Of a DNA stretch of 64,000 bases, positions 11,994 to 21,927 are shown one piece after another. The translations under genes were made by a program, and so were the position numbers. This DNA is from an uncultured Paracoccaceae bacterium (GTDB lineage: Bacteria; Pseudomonadota; Alphaproteobacteria; Rhodobacterales; Rhodobacteraceae): positions 1 to 64,000 of the forward strand of contig CAJXWO010000005.1 in NCBI GenBank assembly GCA_913062865.1, given 5' to 3'. Position 1 is the first letter of the stretch, and each line of letters begins with the position of its first letter. Under the pieces are notes generated by a model. That model had not been told where the DNA came from. It made no database searches and saw only the letters and a list, made by a program, of their open reading frames with translations.

Positions 11994-13259
11994 CTAGAGC
12001 CATTCGGGGATGGTATCGCGATTTATGATGTCGTCAAAGGTCGGGCGCGGACGGATCACCGCCCACCGATCGCCATTCACCATCACCTCGGGGATCAGGG
12101 GCCGGGTGTTGTATTCGCTCGACATCACCGCGCCATAGGCGCCTGCACTGCGAAATGCCACCAGATCGCCCAGTTCGAGCGGCGCAAGCGGCCTTTGGCG
12201 GGCGAATGTGTCGCCGCTTTCGCAAACCGGGCCGACAATATCAAAGGGCTGCATGTCAACGCCAGGCGCGGCTTCGACCACGGGCACAATATCGTGATAT
12301 GCCTCGTACATGGCCGGTCGGATCAGATCGTTCATCGCCGCGTCGAGAATCACGAAGTCGCGCCCCTCGCCATTCTTGAGATAAACCACCTGGGTCACGA
12401 GGATGCCCGCATTGCCCGCGATCAGCCGCCCGGGCTCGATCTCGACCTCGCAGCCCATGTGTCCGACCTCGTCCTTGATGAGCTGGCCGTATTCCGTGGG
12501 CAGCGGAGGCGCCTCGTTCGAGCGGGTGTAGGGAATGCCAAGTCCCCCGCCCAGGTCGAGCCGCGTGATCTCGTGCCCGTCGGCGCGCAGGGTCTCGGTC
12601 AGCTCGGCCACCTTGCGATAGGCCAGGCGGAACGGCTCGAGTTCGGTCAGTTGCGAGCCGATATGCACGTCGATCCCGATAACCTCGAGCCCCGGCAGCC
12701 GCGCGGCATGGGCATAGACCTCGCGGGCGCGGGAGATGGGGATGCCGAACTTGTTCTCGGATTTGCCGGTGGCGATCTTGGCGTGTGTCTTGGCGTCCAC
12801 GTCCGGGTTCACGCGCACGGTGATGGGCGCCACTGTGCCCAGCTCGGTCGCGACGCGGCTGATCACCTCCATCTCGGGCTCGGATTCCACGTTGAACTGA
12901 CGGATACCGCCGGTCAGCGCCGCGCGGATCTCGTCTTCGGTCTTGCCGACGCCCGAGAACACGATCCGCTCGCCCGGCACGCCCGCAGCCTTGGCGCGCG
13001 CGTATTCGCCGCCCGATACCACATCCATGCCGGCACCCAGCGCCGCCAGCGTTTTCAGGATCGCCTGGTTGCTGGCGGCCTTCATCGCGTAGCAGACAAG
13101 GTGGTCGATCCCGTCAAGCGCCTCGTCAAAGAGCCGGAAATGCCGGGTCAACGTCGCGGTGGAATACAGGTAGAAGGGCGTGCCAACCGCTGCCGCGATC
13201 TCGGGCACCGGGACGTCTTCGGCGTGCAGCACGCCATTCTGGTAGACGAAATGATCCAT
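11994..13259 (-). CDS. lysA: Diaminopimelate decarboxylase
   Basis: 421 aa; YAMKAASNQAIL PLP-lysine motif; HIGSQL; GPVCESGDTFA. Confidence 0.96.
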   Translation of the reverse strand: MDHFVYQNGVLHAEDVPVPEIAAAVGTPFYLYSTATLTRHFRLFDEALDGIDHLVCYAMKAASNQAILKTLAALGAGMDVVSGGEYARAKAAGVPGERIVFSGVGKTEDEIRAALTGGIRQFNVESEPEMEVISRVATELGTVAPITVRVNPDVDAKTHAKIATGKSENKFGIPISRAREVYAHAARLPGLEVIGIDVHIGSQLTELEPFRLAYRKVAELTETLRADGHEITRLDLGGGLGIPYTRSNEAPPLPTEYGQLIKDEVGHMGCEVEIEPGRLIAGNAGILVTQVVYLKNGEGRDFVILDAAMNDLIRPAMYEAYHDIVPVVEAAPGVDMQPFDIVGPVCESGDTFARQRPLAPLELGDLVAFRSAGAYGAVMSSEYNTRPLIPEVMVNGDRWAVIRPRPTFDDIINRDTIPEWL

Positions 13260-13319
13260 GACGCGGCTCTTAACAGAACGGCGGCGCGGCGCAATCGCCG
13301 TCGCCCTGGGTCGTGACCC

Positions 13320-13637
13320 TCAGGTCACCGGGCGGGTGCGCAGGAACAGGTAGAGCGGCAGACCGCAGCTGACCCCAATGCAGAACGTGGCGGGGATCGC
13401 GATCAGCGCCAGCCAGTTCCGGCGGGTGAAGGTTTCGGCCAGGATCCAGATCGTCAGCGCAATGGCTGCGATGGTCAGATCCCAGACCAGACCGGTGGTC
13501 GAGGCGTTGACATACCACGCGTCGATCAAACCCGAGAGGCCGGTGCCCGTCTCGTTCATGTAGGTTACGAACCAGTACATCGGGTGGATCGCGCCCCAGA
13601 TGGCGAGGGCGAGGTAGATCATGCGCAGGGGGGACAT
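13320..13637 (-). CDS. DUF2834 family membrane protein
   Basis: 105 aa, three TM; MIYLALAIWGAIHPMYWFVTYMNETG. Confidence 0.75.
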   Translation of the reverse strand: MSPLRMIYLALAIWGAIHPMYWFVTYMNETGTGLSGLIDAWYVNASTTGLVWDLTIAAIALTIWILAETFTRRNWLALIAIPATFCIGVSCGLPLYLFLRTRPVT

Positions 13638-13650
13638 GGGCAGAAGCTCC

Positions 13651-13824
13651 TTACAGGCCGACCGACACGGTCACGGGGCCCTTGCGCAGGTTGACCTCGG
13701 TCGCTGTGCTGACTCCGTCCGATACGATGGTCACACTTTGTGTCACGGTCGGGCGCACCGGGTCGCCATCGACACCACAGCCCGCCAAGGCCGCAAGCGT
13801 CAGGATCAGGCCAAGCCGTTTCAT
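13651..13824 (-). CDS. Small putative lipoprotein (57 aa), absent from the supplied ORF track
   Basis: My reverse-strand reading: [57 protein letters not shown]; lipobox LAGC; start overlaps argH stop by ATGA. Confidence 0.85.
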   Translation of the reverse strand: MKRLGLILTLAALAGCGVDGDPVRPTVTQSVTIVSDGVSTATEVNLRKGPVTVSVGL

Positions 13825-15212
13825 GCCAGCACCTCCTTCCAGCGGGCGATCTGGGCGCGCACCTGCTCCGGTGCCGTGCCACCGTAAGAGGTACGCGAGG
13901 CGACCGAGTTTTCAACGGTCAACACGTTGAACACATCCTCGGTGATGCCGTCGTGGACGTCTTGCATGTCGGCAAGGGTCAGGTCGGGCAGGTCGCAGCC
14001 CTTGGCCTCGGCCAGGGCGACCAACGATCCGGTGACGTGGTGGGCCTCGCGGAAGGGCAGGTTCAGCACGCGCACCAGCCAGTCGGCCAGGTCGGTCGCG
14101 GTGGAGAACCCGTTGCCCGCCGCGGCCGCAAGAGCCTCGCGGTTGCCGGTCATGTCGCGCACCATGCCTTCCATCGCGGCGAGCGCCAGCATCAGGCTGT
14201 CGGCGGCGTCAAAAACCTGTTCCTTGTCTTCCTGCATGTCCTTGGAATAGGCCAGCGGCAGGCCCTTCATCACCGTCATCAGCGCGACAGTCGCCCCGAA
14301 GATGCGCCCGACCTTGGCGCGGATCAACTCGGCCGCGTCCGGGTTCTTTTTCTGCGGCATGATCGACGAGCCGGTCGAAAAGCGATCCGACAGCGTGACA
14401 AAGCGGAACTGGGCCGAGGACCAGATCACCAGCTCTTCGGCAAAGCGCGACAGGTGCATCGCGCAGATCGACGCCGCCGACAGGAACTCCAGCGCGAAGT
14501 CCCGGTCGCTCACCGCGTCGAGCGAATTGGCCGCCGGCCGGTCGAAACCCAGCGCCTTGGCCGTCATCTCGCGGTCGATTGGGAACGAGGTCCCAGCCAG
14601 CGCCGCCGCCCCAAGGGGGCATTCGTTCATGCGCGCCCGTGCATCGCGGAACCGCGACAGGTCGCGGCCCAGCATCTCGACATAGGCCATCATGTGATGG
14701 CCCCATGTCACCGGCTGGGCGGTTTGCAGATGGGTGAACCCGGGCATCACCCAGTCCGCCCCGGCCTCGGCCTGGGCGAGGAGCGCGCGCATGAGCGCGA
14801 TGAGCCCTGCCTCGGCCGCGTCGATCTGGTCGCGCACCCACAGCTTGAAATCCGTCGCCACCTGGTCGTTGCGGCTGCGGCCCGTGTGCAAGCGGCCCGC
14901 CGGTTCGCCGATCAGCTCTTTCAGCCGTGCTTCCACATTCATGTGGATGTCCTCTAGCGCGGTCGAGAACGCGAACTGGCCGCCCTCGATCTCTGACAAG
15001 ACCGTGAGCAACCCTTCCCGAATGGCTGCTGCATCGCTATCGCTTAGAATGCCCGTGGCGGCCAGCATCGCCGCATGGGCACGCGAACCGGCAATGTCCT
15101 GCGCGGCAAGCCGCTGGTCGAACCCGATAGAGGCGTTGATCGCCTCCATGATGGCATCGGGGCCGGCGGCGAAGCGTCCGCCCCACATCTGGTTCGAGGT
15201 CTGATCGGTCAT
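13821..15212 (-). CDS. argH: Argininosuccinate lyase
   Basis: NQMWGGRF start; [12 protein letters not shown] signature; start corrected from 15359 to the ATG at 15212. Confidence 0.96.
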   Translation of the reverse strand: MTDQTSNQMWGGRFAAGPDAIMEAINASIGFDQRLAAQDIAGSRAHAAMLAATGILSDSDAAAIREGLLTVLSEIEGGQFAFSTALEDIHMNVEARLKELIGEPAGRLHTGRSRNDQVATDFKLWVRDQIDAAEAGLIALMRALLAQAEAGADWVMPGFTHLQTAQPVTWGHHMMAYVEMLGRDLSRFRDARARMNECPLGAAALAGTSFPIDREMTAKALGFDRPAANSLDAVSDRDFALEFLSAASICAMHLSRFAEELVIWSSAQFRFVTLSDRFSTGSSIMPQKKNPDAAELIRAKVGRIFGATVALMTVMKGLPLAYSKDMQEDKEQVFDAADSLMLALAAMEGMVRDMTGNREALAAAAGNGFSTATDLADWLVRVLNLPFREAHHVTGSLVALAEAKGCDLPDLTLADMQDVHDGITEDVFNVLTVENSVASRTSYGGTAPEQVRAQIARWKEVLA

Positions 15213-15233
15213 GGATGCGCCTTTGGAGGAAGT

Positions 15234-15800
15234 ATGAAACGGATCTTTGCCGCGTTGCTTTATACGGGCCTGGCCCTGGGCGCAAATCCCGCCCTTGCCG
15301 CCGACACCGCCGCGCTCGAGGCGCTGCGCGACGGCGACATGAAAAAGCTCAACTTCCACACCGACGCGGTCGAGATTTCCGATATCGCGTTCCTGGCCGA
15401 GGATGGCGGCGAGGCGCGGCTGGGCGACTACGCGGGCAAGTATGTGGTGCTGAATTTCTGGGCCACATGGTGCGCCCCCTGCCGCAAGGAGATGCCGCAG
15501 CTGTCAGAGCTTCAGACCGAACTGGGCGGCGAACGCTTCGAGGTCGTGACCGTCGCCACGGGCCGCAACGCGCCCCAGGCCATCGACCGTTTTTTCGACG
15601 AGATCGGCGTGACCAACCTGCCCAAGCATCGCGACCCCAAGCAGGCACTGGCCCGCCAGATGGCCGTTCTGGGCCTGCCGATCACCGTGATCCTCGACCC
15701 AGAGGGGCGCGAGATCGCGCGCCTGCGCGGTGATGCAGACTGGTCGTCGGACAGCGCCAAGGCCATCGTAGCGGCCCTGATCGAAGGCACCGAAAGCTAA
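15234..15800 (+). CDS. TlpA-family thiol:disulfide oxidoreductase
   Basis: Signal peptide [40 protein letters not shown] (WCxPC). Confidence 0.9.
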   Translation: MKRIFAALLYTGLALGANPALAADTAALEALRDGDMKKLNFHTDAVEISDIAFLAEDGGEARLGDYAGKYVVLNFWATWCAPCRKEMPQLSELQTELGGERFEVVTVATGRNAPQAIDRFFDEIGVTNLPKHRDPKQALARQMAVLGLPITVILDPEGREIARLRGDADWSSDSAKAIVAALIEGTES

Positions 15801-15809
15801 AGCCGAAAA

Positions 15810-15829
15810 CGGCGGCCCGAAGGCCGCCG
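15810..15829. terminator. Hairpin between convergent tlpA and peroxidase genes
   Basis: CGGCGGCC-CGAA-GGCCGCCG, 8-bp perfect stem; no strong U-tract. Confidence 0.45.
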
Positions 15830-15854
15830 GTTCCGTGAGTGATCGGTCTTGGTC

Positions 15855-16904
15855 TTACTGAACCACGTCGCCCGTCGGGCGTGGCGTGGCCGCAGTTTCT
15901 GCAGGCAGGATCGGATAGACCACCTCGGGCACCTCGCCGGTCAGCGATTCGAGGAAAGCGGTGATGTAGCCCACTTCCTCTTCGCTCAGTTCCGCACCCA
16001 GCTGCGAGCTGGCCATGATGTCGACGGCCGTGTTCAGATCCCAGACCTGGCCCGAGTGGAAATAGGGCGCGGTCACCGCGATGTTGCGCAGGGGCGAGGC
16101 GCGGAAGACATACTCGTCATCCACCGTTTCGGTCACGGCAAAGCGGCCCTTGTCACCCACGGGAAGAATATCCGCCCCGGGTTTTTCGATCAGGCCGAAG
16201 GGATAGTAGCCGTTGCCGCCCAGGTTCACACCGTTGTGGCAGCTGGCGCAGCCCGAATCGACGAACAGCTCGAGCCCCTTCAACTGGTCCTCGCTCAGCG
16301 CCGCATCGTCGCCGTTCAACCAGGCGTCGAAGGGCGCGGGCGTGATCAGCGTGGCCTCGTAGGCCTCGATCGCCTTGGCGAAATTGTCAAAGGTCACCGG
16401 ATCGCCCTCGTCGGGGAAGGACGCCTCGAACCACTCGATATATTGCGGCATCGAGTTCAGCGTGGCGATCACGTTGTCGGGCGTGTTGGCCATCTCGACA
16501 CCGGCCTGCACCGGGCCCTTGGCTTGCTCCGCGAGGTCGGGCGCACGGCCATCCCAGAACTGCGCCTCGTTGAAGATCGCGTTCAGCACGGTGGGCGAGT
16601 TGCGCGGTCCCTTCTGCCAGCCATGCCCGATCGAGGTGGGCATGTTGTCATCCCCGCCGGTCGCCAGGTTGTGGCACGAGTTGCAGGAAAACACGCCCGA
16701 GGCCGACATGCGCGGGTCAAAGAACAGCGCCTTGCCCAGGTCGATCTTTTCCGGGGTGATCGGATTGTCATTGACCGCAGGCACGGTCGACGGCAGCGGC
16801 TTGAAGAATTCCAGCGCATACTCGCGCAACTCGTTGGCCTGGGCGGCTTGGGCCAACCCGATGGCGGCGACGGTGCCTAGGATGGTGGCCTTGGACAGGG
16901 ACAT
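15855..16904 (-). CDS. Di-haem cytochrome c peroxidase (CcpA/MauG family)
   Basis: Two haem motifs CNSCH and CASCH; N-terminal signal peptide; 349 aa. Confidence 0.9.
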   Translation of the reverse strand: MSLSKATILGTVAAIGLAQAAQANELREYALEFFKPLPSTVPAVNDNPITPEKIDLGKALFFDPRMSASGVFSCNSCHNLATGGDDNMPTSIGHGWQKGPRNSPTVLNAIFNEAQFWDGRAPDLAEQAKGPVQAGVEMANTPDNVIATLNSMPQYIEWFEASFPDEGDPVTFDNFAKAIEAYEATLITPAPFDAWLNGDDAALSEDQLKGLELFVDSGCASCHNGVNLGGNGYYPFGLIEKPGADILPVGDKGRFAVTETVDDEYVFRASPLRNIAVTAPYFHSGQVWDLNTAVDIMASSQLGAELSEEEVGYITAFLESLTGEVPEVVYPILPAETAATPRPTGDVVQ

Positions 16905-17091
16905 AATGCTGTGCTCCTTAACGAAAAAGACTCGCGCGTCTCGTTCCCTGAACCTCTTTTAGAAGGGTTCCAGACCCGGTCATTTGAGGCAGATCAATCC
17001 CGAACCAATTTTCCCGCAGGCATGCCCTGACGCCACGCCAAAGTTGACAGCGCCTGCGCCAGGTTTTCCAATCCGACGCACGGAGGAGCAC

Positions 17092-17487
17092 ATGCCGCTG
17101 GAGCTGTTGTTGGCGCTGGTTGTCGGGGGCATCGCGGGGATCGTCGCGGTGTTGCACCTGTTGGGCCTGTCGCATCGCAAGCGGCTGGACAGCGACGCGG
17201 CCGCCAGAGCCGCCTGGCTGCGCGAGTTCCCCGAGGCGCTGCCCCATCATGTCACCCTGTGCCGCGACGGGCATGCGGCGCTGATCGCCACGGACCGGGG
17301 CGAGGGCATCGTGTGGTCCATGGGCGCCGACACCACCGCGCGCTGGCTGACCGGGGCCAGCCTTACACGTACCAACCAGGGCCTGACTGTCCGTCTGACC
17401 GATTACACCGCCCCGCGCATCGACCTGCGCCTGTCCGAAGACGAAACGGAGGCGTGGGCCAAGGAACTGAAAGAGACCGCTGCATGA
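17092..17487 (+). CDS. Hypothetical membrane-anchored protein
   Basis: N-terminal TM MPLELLLALVVGGIAGIVAVLHLLGL; stop overlaps next gene start. Confidence 0.7.
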   Translation: MPLELLLALVVGGIAGIVAVLHLLGLSHRKRLDSDAAARAAWLREFPEALPHHVTLCRDGHAALIATDRGEGIVWSMGADTTARWLTGASLTRTNQGLTVRLTDYTAPRIDLRLSEDETEAWAKELKETAA

Positions 17488-18413
17488 CCGATCAACTGAC
17501 CTATCCCGATGTCGTCCAGATGGCGGTGCCCTTCTTCATCGCCGCGATCCTGCTGGAGCTGACCTGGATCGTCCTCAAGGGGCGCGGAGGGCGCTACGAG
17601 ACCCGCGATGCGCTGACATCGCTGATCATGGGGGCGGGCAACGTGGCCTCGGGCATCCTGTTGGGCTTTATCGCCTATGGCTTCTTCATGCTCTTGTGGG
17701 AGATCACGCCGCTCGATCTAGGGACCGCGTGGTGGGTCGTGCTTTTGTGCTTCGTTCTGGACGATCTGCGCTACTACTGGGTGCACCGCTTCGGGCACCG
17801 CATTCGCTGGGTCTGGGCAAGCCATGTGAACCACCACTCGTCCCAGCACTACAACCTGACCACCGCGCTGCGCCAGACATGGACGGGCACCTTCACATTC
17901 ATGATGATCGTACGCGCGCCGCTGATTCTGTTGGGTTTTCACCCGGCGATGGTGCTGTTCTGCGGCGGGCTGAACCTGATCTACCAGTTCTGGATCCATA
18001 CCGAGGCGATCGGCCGGATGCCCCGCTGGGTCGAGGCGGTGATGAACACGCCATCGCACCACCGCGTCCACCATGGCCGCAACGCCCGCTATCTCGATGC
18101 CAATTACGCGGGTGTCTTCATTGTCTGGGACAAGCTCTTTGGCACCTTTGTGCCCGAGCAGGACAGCGAAAAGGTGGATTATGGCCTTGTCAACAACCTG
18201 GGCACCTTCAACCCGATCCGCGTGGCGTTTCACGAATGGGTCGGCATCTGGAAGGATGTGACCCAACCGGGCCTGACCCTGCGCGAACGCCTGATGTATG
18301 CCGTGGCCCCACCGGGCTGGAGCCATGACGGATCGCGCGATACGTCAGAGGCGATCAAGGCCAAGCATCTGGCCCGCCATCCCGAGGACAAGGGTACGCC
18401 GGGCTTCACCTGA
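17484..18413 (+). CDS. Sterol desaturase / fatty acid hydroxylase family protein
   Basis: Histidine motifs DDLRYYWVHRFGHR, ASHVNHHSSQHYN, HHRVHHGRN. Confidence 0.9.
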   Translation: MTDQLTYPDVVQMAVPFFIAAILLELTWIVLKGRGGRYETRDALTSLIMGAGNVASGILLGFIAYGFFMLLWEITPLDLGTAWWVVLLCFVLDDLRYYWVHRFGHRIRWVWASHVNHHSSQHYNLTTALRQTWTGTFTFMMIVRAPLILLGFHPAMVLFCGGLNLIYQFWIHTEAIGRMPRWVEAVMNTPSHHRVHHGRNARYLDANYAGVFIVWDKLFGTFVPEQDSEKVDYGLVNNLGTFNPIRVAFHEWVGIWKDVTQPGLTLRERLMYAVAPPGWSHDGSRDTSEAIKAKHLARHPEDKGTPGFT

Positions 18414-18493
18414 GCCGACAGGCAATGTGTCAACCTTGATTGACACGTGCGAACGGACCTGCGACGCTTGGAAGGTCTGACCCGGGGGCCGCC

Positions 18494-19729
18494 ATGAACG
18501 CACCGAAACATCCGCACTTGTCCGAGGGCCTGACCGCGCCGCGGATCGGCGGGGATGCCCGGCCGGGCCTGTGCACCGATTGCGGCGTGTCCCGCATGGG
18601 CGACGGGCGCGCCTGCGGCAAGGCCTGTCAGTTCATCCAGCCCGACTATGACAGCGCCGAGGCGCGTGTGCACGGCCGCCTGCCCGACTCGGCGACGGAC
18701 GAGGCCTTCTTTGGCGTCACCGCGGGCATGCTGCGCGCGCGGCTTTCTCCCCCGGCCGAAGGCGCGCAATGGACCGGACTGACCACCGCCCTGGCCGCCC
18801 AGCTGTTGCGCAGCGGCACTGTCGATGCGGTGCTGACCGTGGCCCCCCATCCGGACGACCGATGGCGCCCCCAGCCCGTGATCGTTACCGACCCCCAGGC
18901 CATGGCCGCCGTGCGCGGCATGCGCATGGGCTACGCACCCACACTCGCACTGCTGGAAGACGCCGCCGCCGCGGGTCACCGCCGCATCGCGATGATCGGC
19001 ATTCCCTGCCAGGTCTACGCCCTGCGCGCGATCGAGGCCGATCTGGACCTCGACCGGCTTTACGTCATCGGCACGCCCTGTTCGGACAACACCACGACCG
19101 AGAACTTCCATACGTTCCTGGGCCTTCTGGACGACCGGCCCGAGACGATCAGCTACCTTGAGTTTCGCGCCGATTACAGGGTCGAGTTGCGGTTCGACGA
19201 CGGCCGTCCGACACGGACCGTGCCGTTTCTCAAACTGCCGCTGTCCACCCTGCCCGCCGATTTCTTTCCCATGACCTGCAAGACCTGCGTCGATTACACC
19301 AATCGGCTGGCCGACATCACCGTGGGCTACATGGGCGGCGATGGCGACCAATGGCTGATCGTCCGCAATGACCGGGGGGCCGAGATGCTTGCGGCCTTGG
19401 GCGACCGGGTCACCACCCGTCCGCTCACCGACAAGGGCAAGCGCGAGGGCGCGGTCAAAGGCTTTCTGGTGAATACCGAACGCGCGGCGGGCGGTCTGCC
19501 CCTGCGGTCCATGCCTGACTGGGTGCGGCCCATCGTGGCCTTCCTGCAGCCACGCATCGGGCCACGGGGGCTGGAGTTTGCCCGCGCGCGCGTCGAGATG
19601 AAGGCGATCGAGACGATCCTGCACCTGCGCCGCGCCCACCCGGCGCGGATCAAGAACATGGTGCCGCCCCATGTCTGGCGGGTGGCGGCGCGCTATGGGC
19701 TTGTGCCCGCGCCCGATGAAACCCGGTAA
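18494..19729 (+). CDS. FrhB-type coenzyme F420 hydrogenase/dehydrogenase beta-subunit family protein; possibly BciB-like
   Basis: Cys-rich N-terminus CTDCG...CGKACQFI; IGIPCQVYALRAIE; MTCKTCVDYTNRLADITVGYMG. Confidence 0.8.
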   Translation: MNAPKHPHLSEGLTAPRIGGDARPGLCTDCGVSRMGDGRACGKACQFIQPDYDSAEARVHGRLPDSATDEAFFGVTAGMLRARLSPPAEGAQWTGLTTALAAQLLRSGTVDAVLTVAPHPDDRWRPQPVIVTDPQAMAAVRGMRMGYAPTLALLEDAAAAGHRRIAMIGIPCQVYALRAIEADLDLDRLYVIGTPCSDNTTTENFHTFLGLLDDRPETISYLEFRADYRVELRFDDGRPTRTVPFLKLPLSTLPADFFPMTCKTCVDYTNRLADITVGYMGGDGDQWLIVRNDRGAEMLAALGDRVTTRPLTDKGKREGAVKGFLVNTERAAGGLPLRSMPDWVRPIVAFLQPRIGPRGLEFARARVEMKAIETILHLRRAHPARIKNMVPPHVWRVAARYGLVPAPDETR

Positions 19730-19735
19730 TGCGGC

Positions 19736-20800
19736 CTATGCCGCCTCGTGCATGAGGATCGCCGCCTCGGAAGACGACAGGGTGCGCCGTGCATAGGCAC
19801 CGTAGAGGATCGGATCCTCGACAAGATCGGGGAACTGGCCGGTCAGGCGGGCCCGGTCCTCGTCCGACAGGCTTGCAAGCGATGCGCTGGCCGGATGGAA
19901 GCTTTCGGTTTCCACGCCATTGGCCCAAAGCACCTGGTGCCGGTCCAGCAGAAGGTGGATATACAGCACTTCGCGCACATTGGTGTCGACGCGAATGGTC
20001 GACCCGTTCACCATATCCTTGGCGGCAACCAGCACCTCGGGCGTGTTGAACAGCGCCAGGGCGGTGCGCCCGCGCACCAGCATGCGGTGCTGGGGCGACA
20101 CCAAGAACTCTTGGTCCGGACGCTCGATGCCCAGAGCGCCGGTGCTGATCCGGATCGGGCGCAATTCCGGCATCGCGTAAAGCCGCGCGCCGGTCATGCG
20201 GCGCCCGCCAGTCCAAAGGATTTCTTGTGCGCCGTCATCCTTGGTCAGGACCCGGTCGCCCTCGCGCAGCTCTTCCACTGGGCGGTCCCCGTCCGGAGTG
20301 CGGATCCGCGTGCCAGGCGTGAAACAGATCACCCCGCCAGAGCCGCTGTGCATGACCGTCTCATTGACCGGTGATAGGGTGTGATGCACGACCCAAAGCT
20401 CGGTGTTGCGCGGCGGTAATTCGTCCAGGAACATCAGGAGCGGCGGAGCATCGCCCCCCACCTCGATCAGCGTGACGGTGTAGCTTTGCGACCCGTCCGT
20501 TACCACGAAACTCGCATCGCTCAGCGGATGGCCGACCTCGACCTGGTCGAGCCTCCGCGTGCCGCTGATGGCCGCACCGACAAGCCGCCGGACCATCCTG
20601 GCGGCGCGCCTGCGCGTATCTGTTTCCCCTTCGGCATGGTCGAGCTGCAAAAGCGCACTCGAGCCATCCACGCGTACCGGTTCCCCTCGCCACGACCAGG
20701 CCGCACCGACATCGAGCGCATGCAAGGGTGCCGCGCTCAGGCCGTCCAGTTCCGTTTGCGACCAGGAAATGACGAACGTGCCACGAAAGCCCGCTCTCAT
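19736..20800 (-). CDS. Hint (Hedgehog/intein) domain-containing protein
   Basis: CFTPGTRIRTPDGDRPVEELREGDRVLTKDDG block; FLVSPQHRML; single standalone ORF of 354 aa. Confidence 0.85.
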   Translation of the reverse strand: MRAGFRGTFVISWSQTELDGLSAAPLHALDVGAAWSWRGEPVRVDGSSALLQLDHAEGETDTRRRAARMVRRLVGAAISGTRRLDQVEVGHPLSDASFVVTDGSQSYTVTLIEVGGDAPPLLMFLDELPPRNTELWVVHHTLSPVNETVMHSGSGGVICFTPGTRIRTPDGDRPVEELREGDRVLTKDDGAQEILWTGGRRMTGARLYAMPELRPIRISTGALGIERPDQEFLVSPQHRMLVRGRTALALFNTPEVLVAAKDMVNGSTIRVDTNVREVLYIHLLLDRHQVLWANGVETESFHPASASLASLSDEDRARLTGQFPDLVEDPILYGAYARRTLSSSEAAILMHEAA

Positions 20801-21009
20801 TGCCTGTAACTGCCTCAGTTTGCTCGTTTTGTTTTCTTTATTGGGGAAAGGTTAACAGAAACGAATCAGTCAAAAAAGGCTAAACTTTCAGATCATTCCG
20901 ATCCGCACAGGACTGCGCCCATCGGGCCGCAGGGCCGGGGCTTGCCACAATCCGCTTGCACCCGGCCCCGCTGACCCGGCACAAATTTGGAAAAAAGGGG
21001 GGACAAACC

Positions 21010-21924
21010 ATGCCGCTGACCATGAACCGCGAGGTGTTTATCACCTGTGCCGTCACCGGCTCGGGCGGGACGCAGGACCGCAGCCCCCATGTGCCCCGCA
21101 GCCCCGAACAGATCGCCGCCAGCGCCATCGACGCGGCCAAGGCGGGCGCGGCCATCGTCCACTGCCACGTGCGTGAGCCTGACACCGGAGCACCCACGCG
21201 TCGGTTGGAACTGTACCGCGAGGTCACCGACCGGATCCGCGCGGCCGAGGTCGATGTGGTTCTCAACCTGACCGCGGGCATGGGAGGCGACATGGTATTC
21301 GGCCCGGTCGAGGCCCCGCTGCCGCTGAAGGAAACCGGCACCGACATGATCGGTGCGACCCAGCGCATGGCCCATATCGCAGAATGCCTGCCCGAGATCT
21401 GCACGCTCGACTGCGGCACGATGAACTTCGCCGAGGCCGATTACGTCATGACCAACACGCCGGGCATGCTGCGCGCGATGGGCCGGATGATGACCGACCT
21501 GGGCGTTTGTCCCGAGTTCGAGGCCTTTGACACCGGCCACCTGTGGTTCGCCAAACAGCTCGTGACCGAGGGCGTGCTGAAGGACCCAGCACTTGTGCAG
21601 CTGTGCATGGGGGTGCCCTGGGGCGCGCCCAATGACCTGAACACCTACCTTGCCATGGTGAACGCGATCCCCGCGGGCTGGCACTGGTCGGCCTTCTCGC
21701 TCGGGCGCGATCAGATGCCATTCGTCGCCGCCGCGGTATTGGCGGGCGGCAATGTGCGCGTGGGGCTCGAGGACAACCTGTTCCTCGACAAGGGCGTGCT
21801 GGCGACCAACGCGCAACTGGTCGAACGGGCCGTCACGGTGATCGAAGGCATGGGTGCCCGGGTCATCGGGCCGCAGGCCGTGCGCGACCGCCTCGGCCTG
21901 ACAAAACGCGCCCCGGCGGGCTGA
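21010..21924 (+). CDS. BKACE/DUF849 family enzyme, probable 3-dehydrocarnitine cleavage enzyme
   Basis: FITCAVTGSG..., AGAAIVHCHVRE, LNLTAG; adjacent to carnitine 3-dehydrogenase. Confidence 0.87.
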   Translation: MPLTMNREVFITCAVTGSGGTQDRSPHVPRSPEQIAASAIDAAKAGAAIVHCHVREPDTGAPTRRLELYREVTDRIRAAEVDVVLNLTAGMGGDMVFGPVEAPLPLKETGTDMIGATQRMAHIAECLPEICTLDCGTMNFAEADYVMTNTPGMLRAMGRMMTDLGVCPEFEAFDTGHLWFAKQLVTEGVLKDPALVQLCMGVPWGAPNDLNTYLAMVNAIPAGWHWSAFSLGRDQMPFVAAAVLAGGNVRVGLEDNLFLDKGVLATNAQLVERAVTVIEGMGARVIGPQAVRDRLGLTKRAPAG

Positions 21925-21927
21925 GCC

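Noticed and set aside
19736-20800. Intein inserted in a host gene
   Set aside because: No split host enzyme sequence flanks the Hint block; it is a standalone Hint-domain protein.
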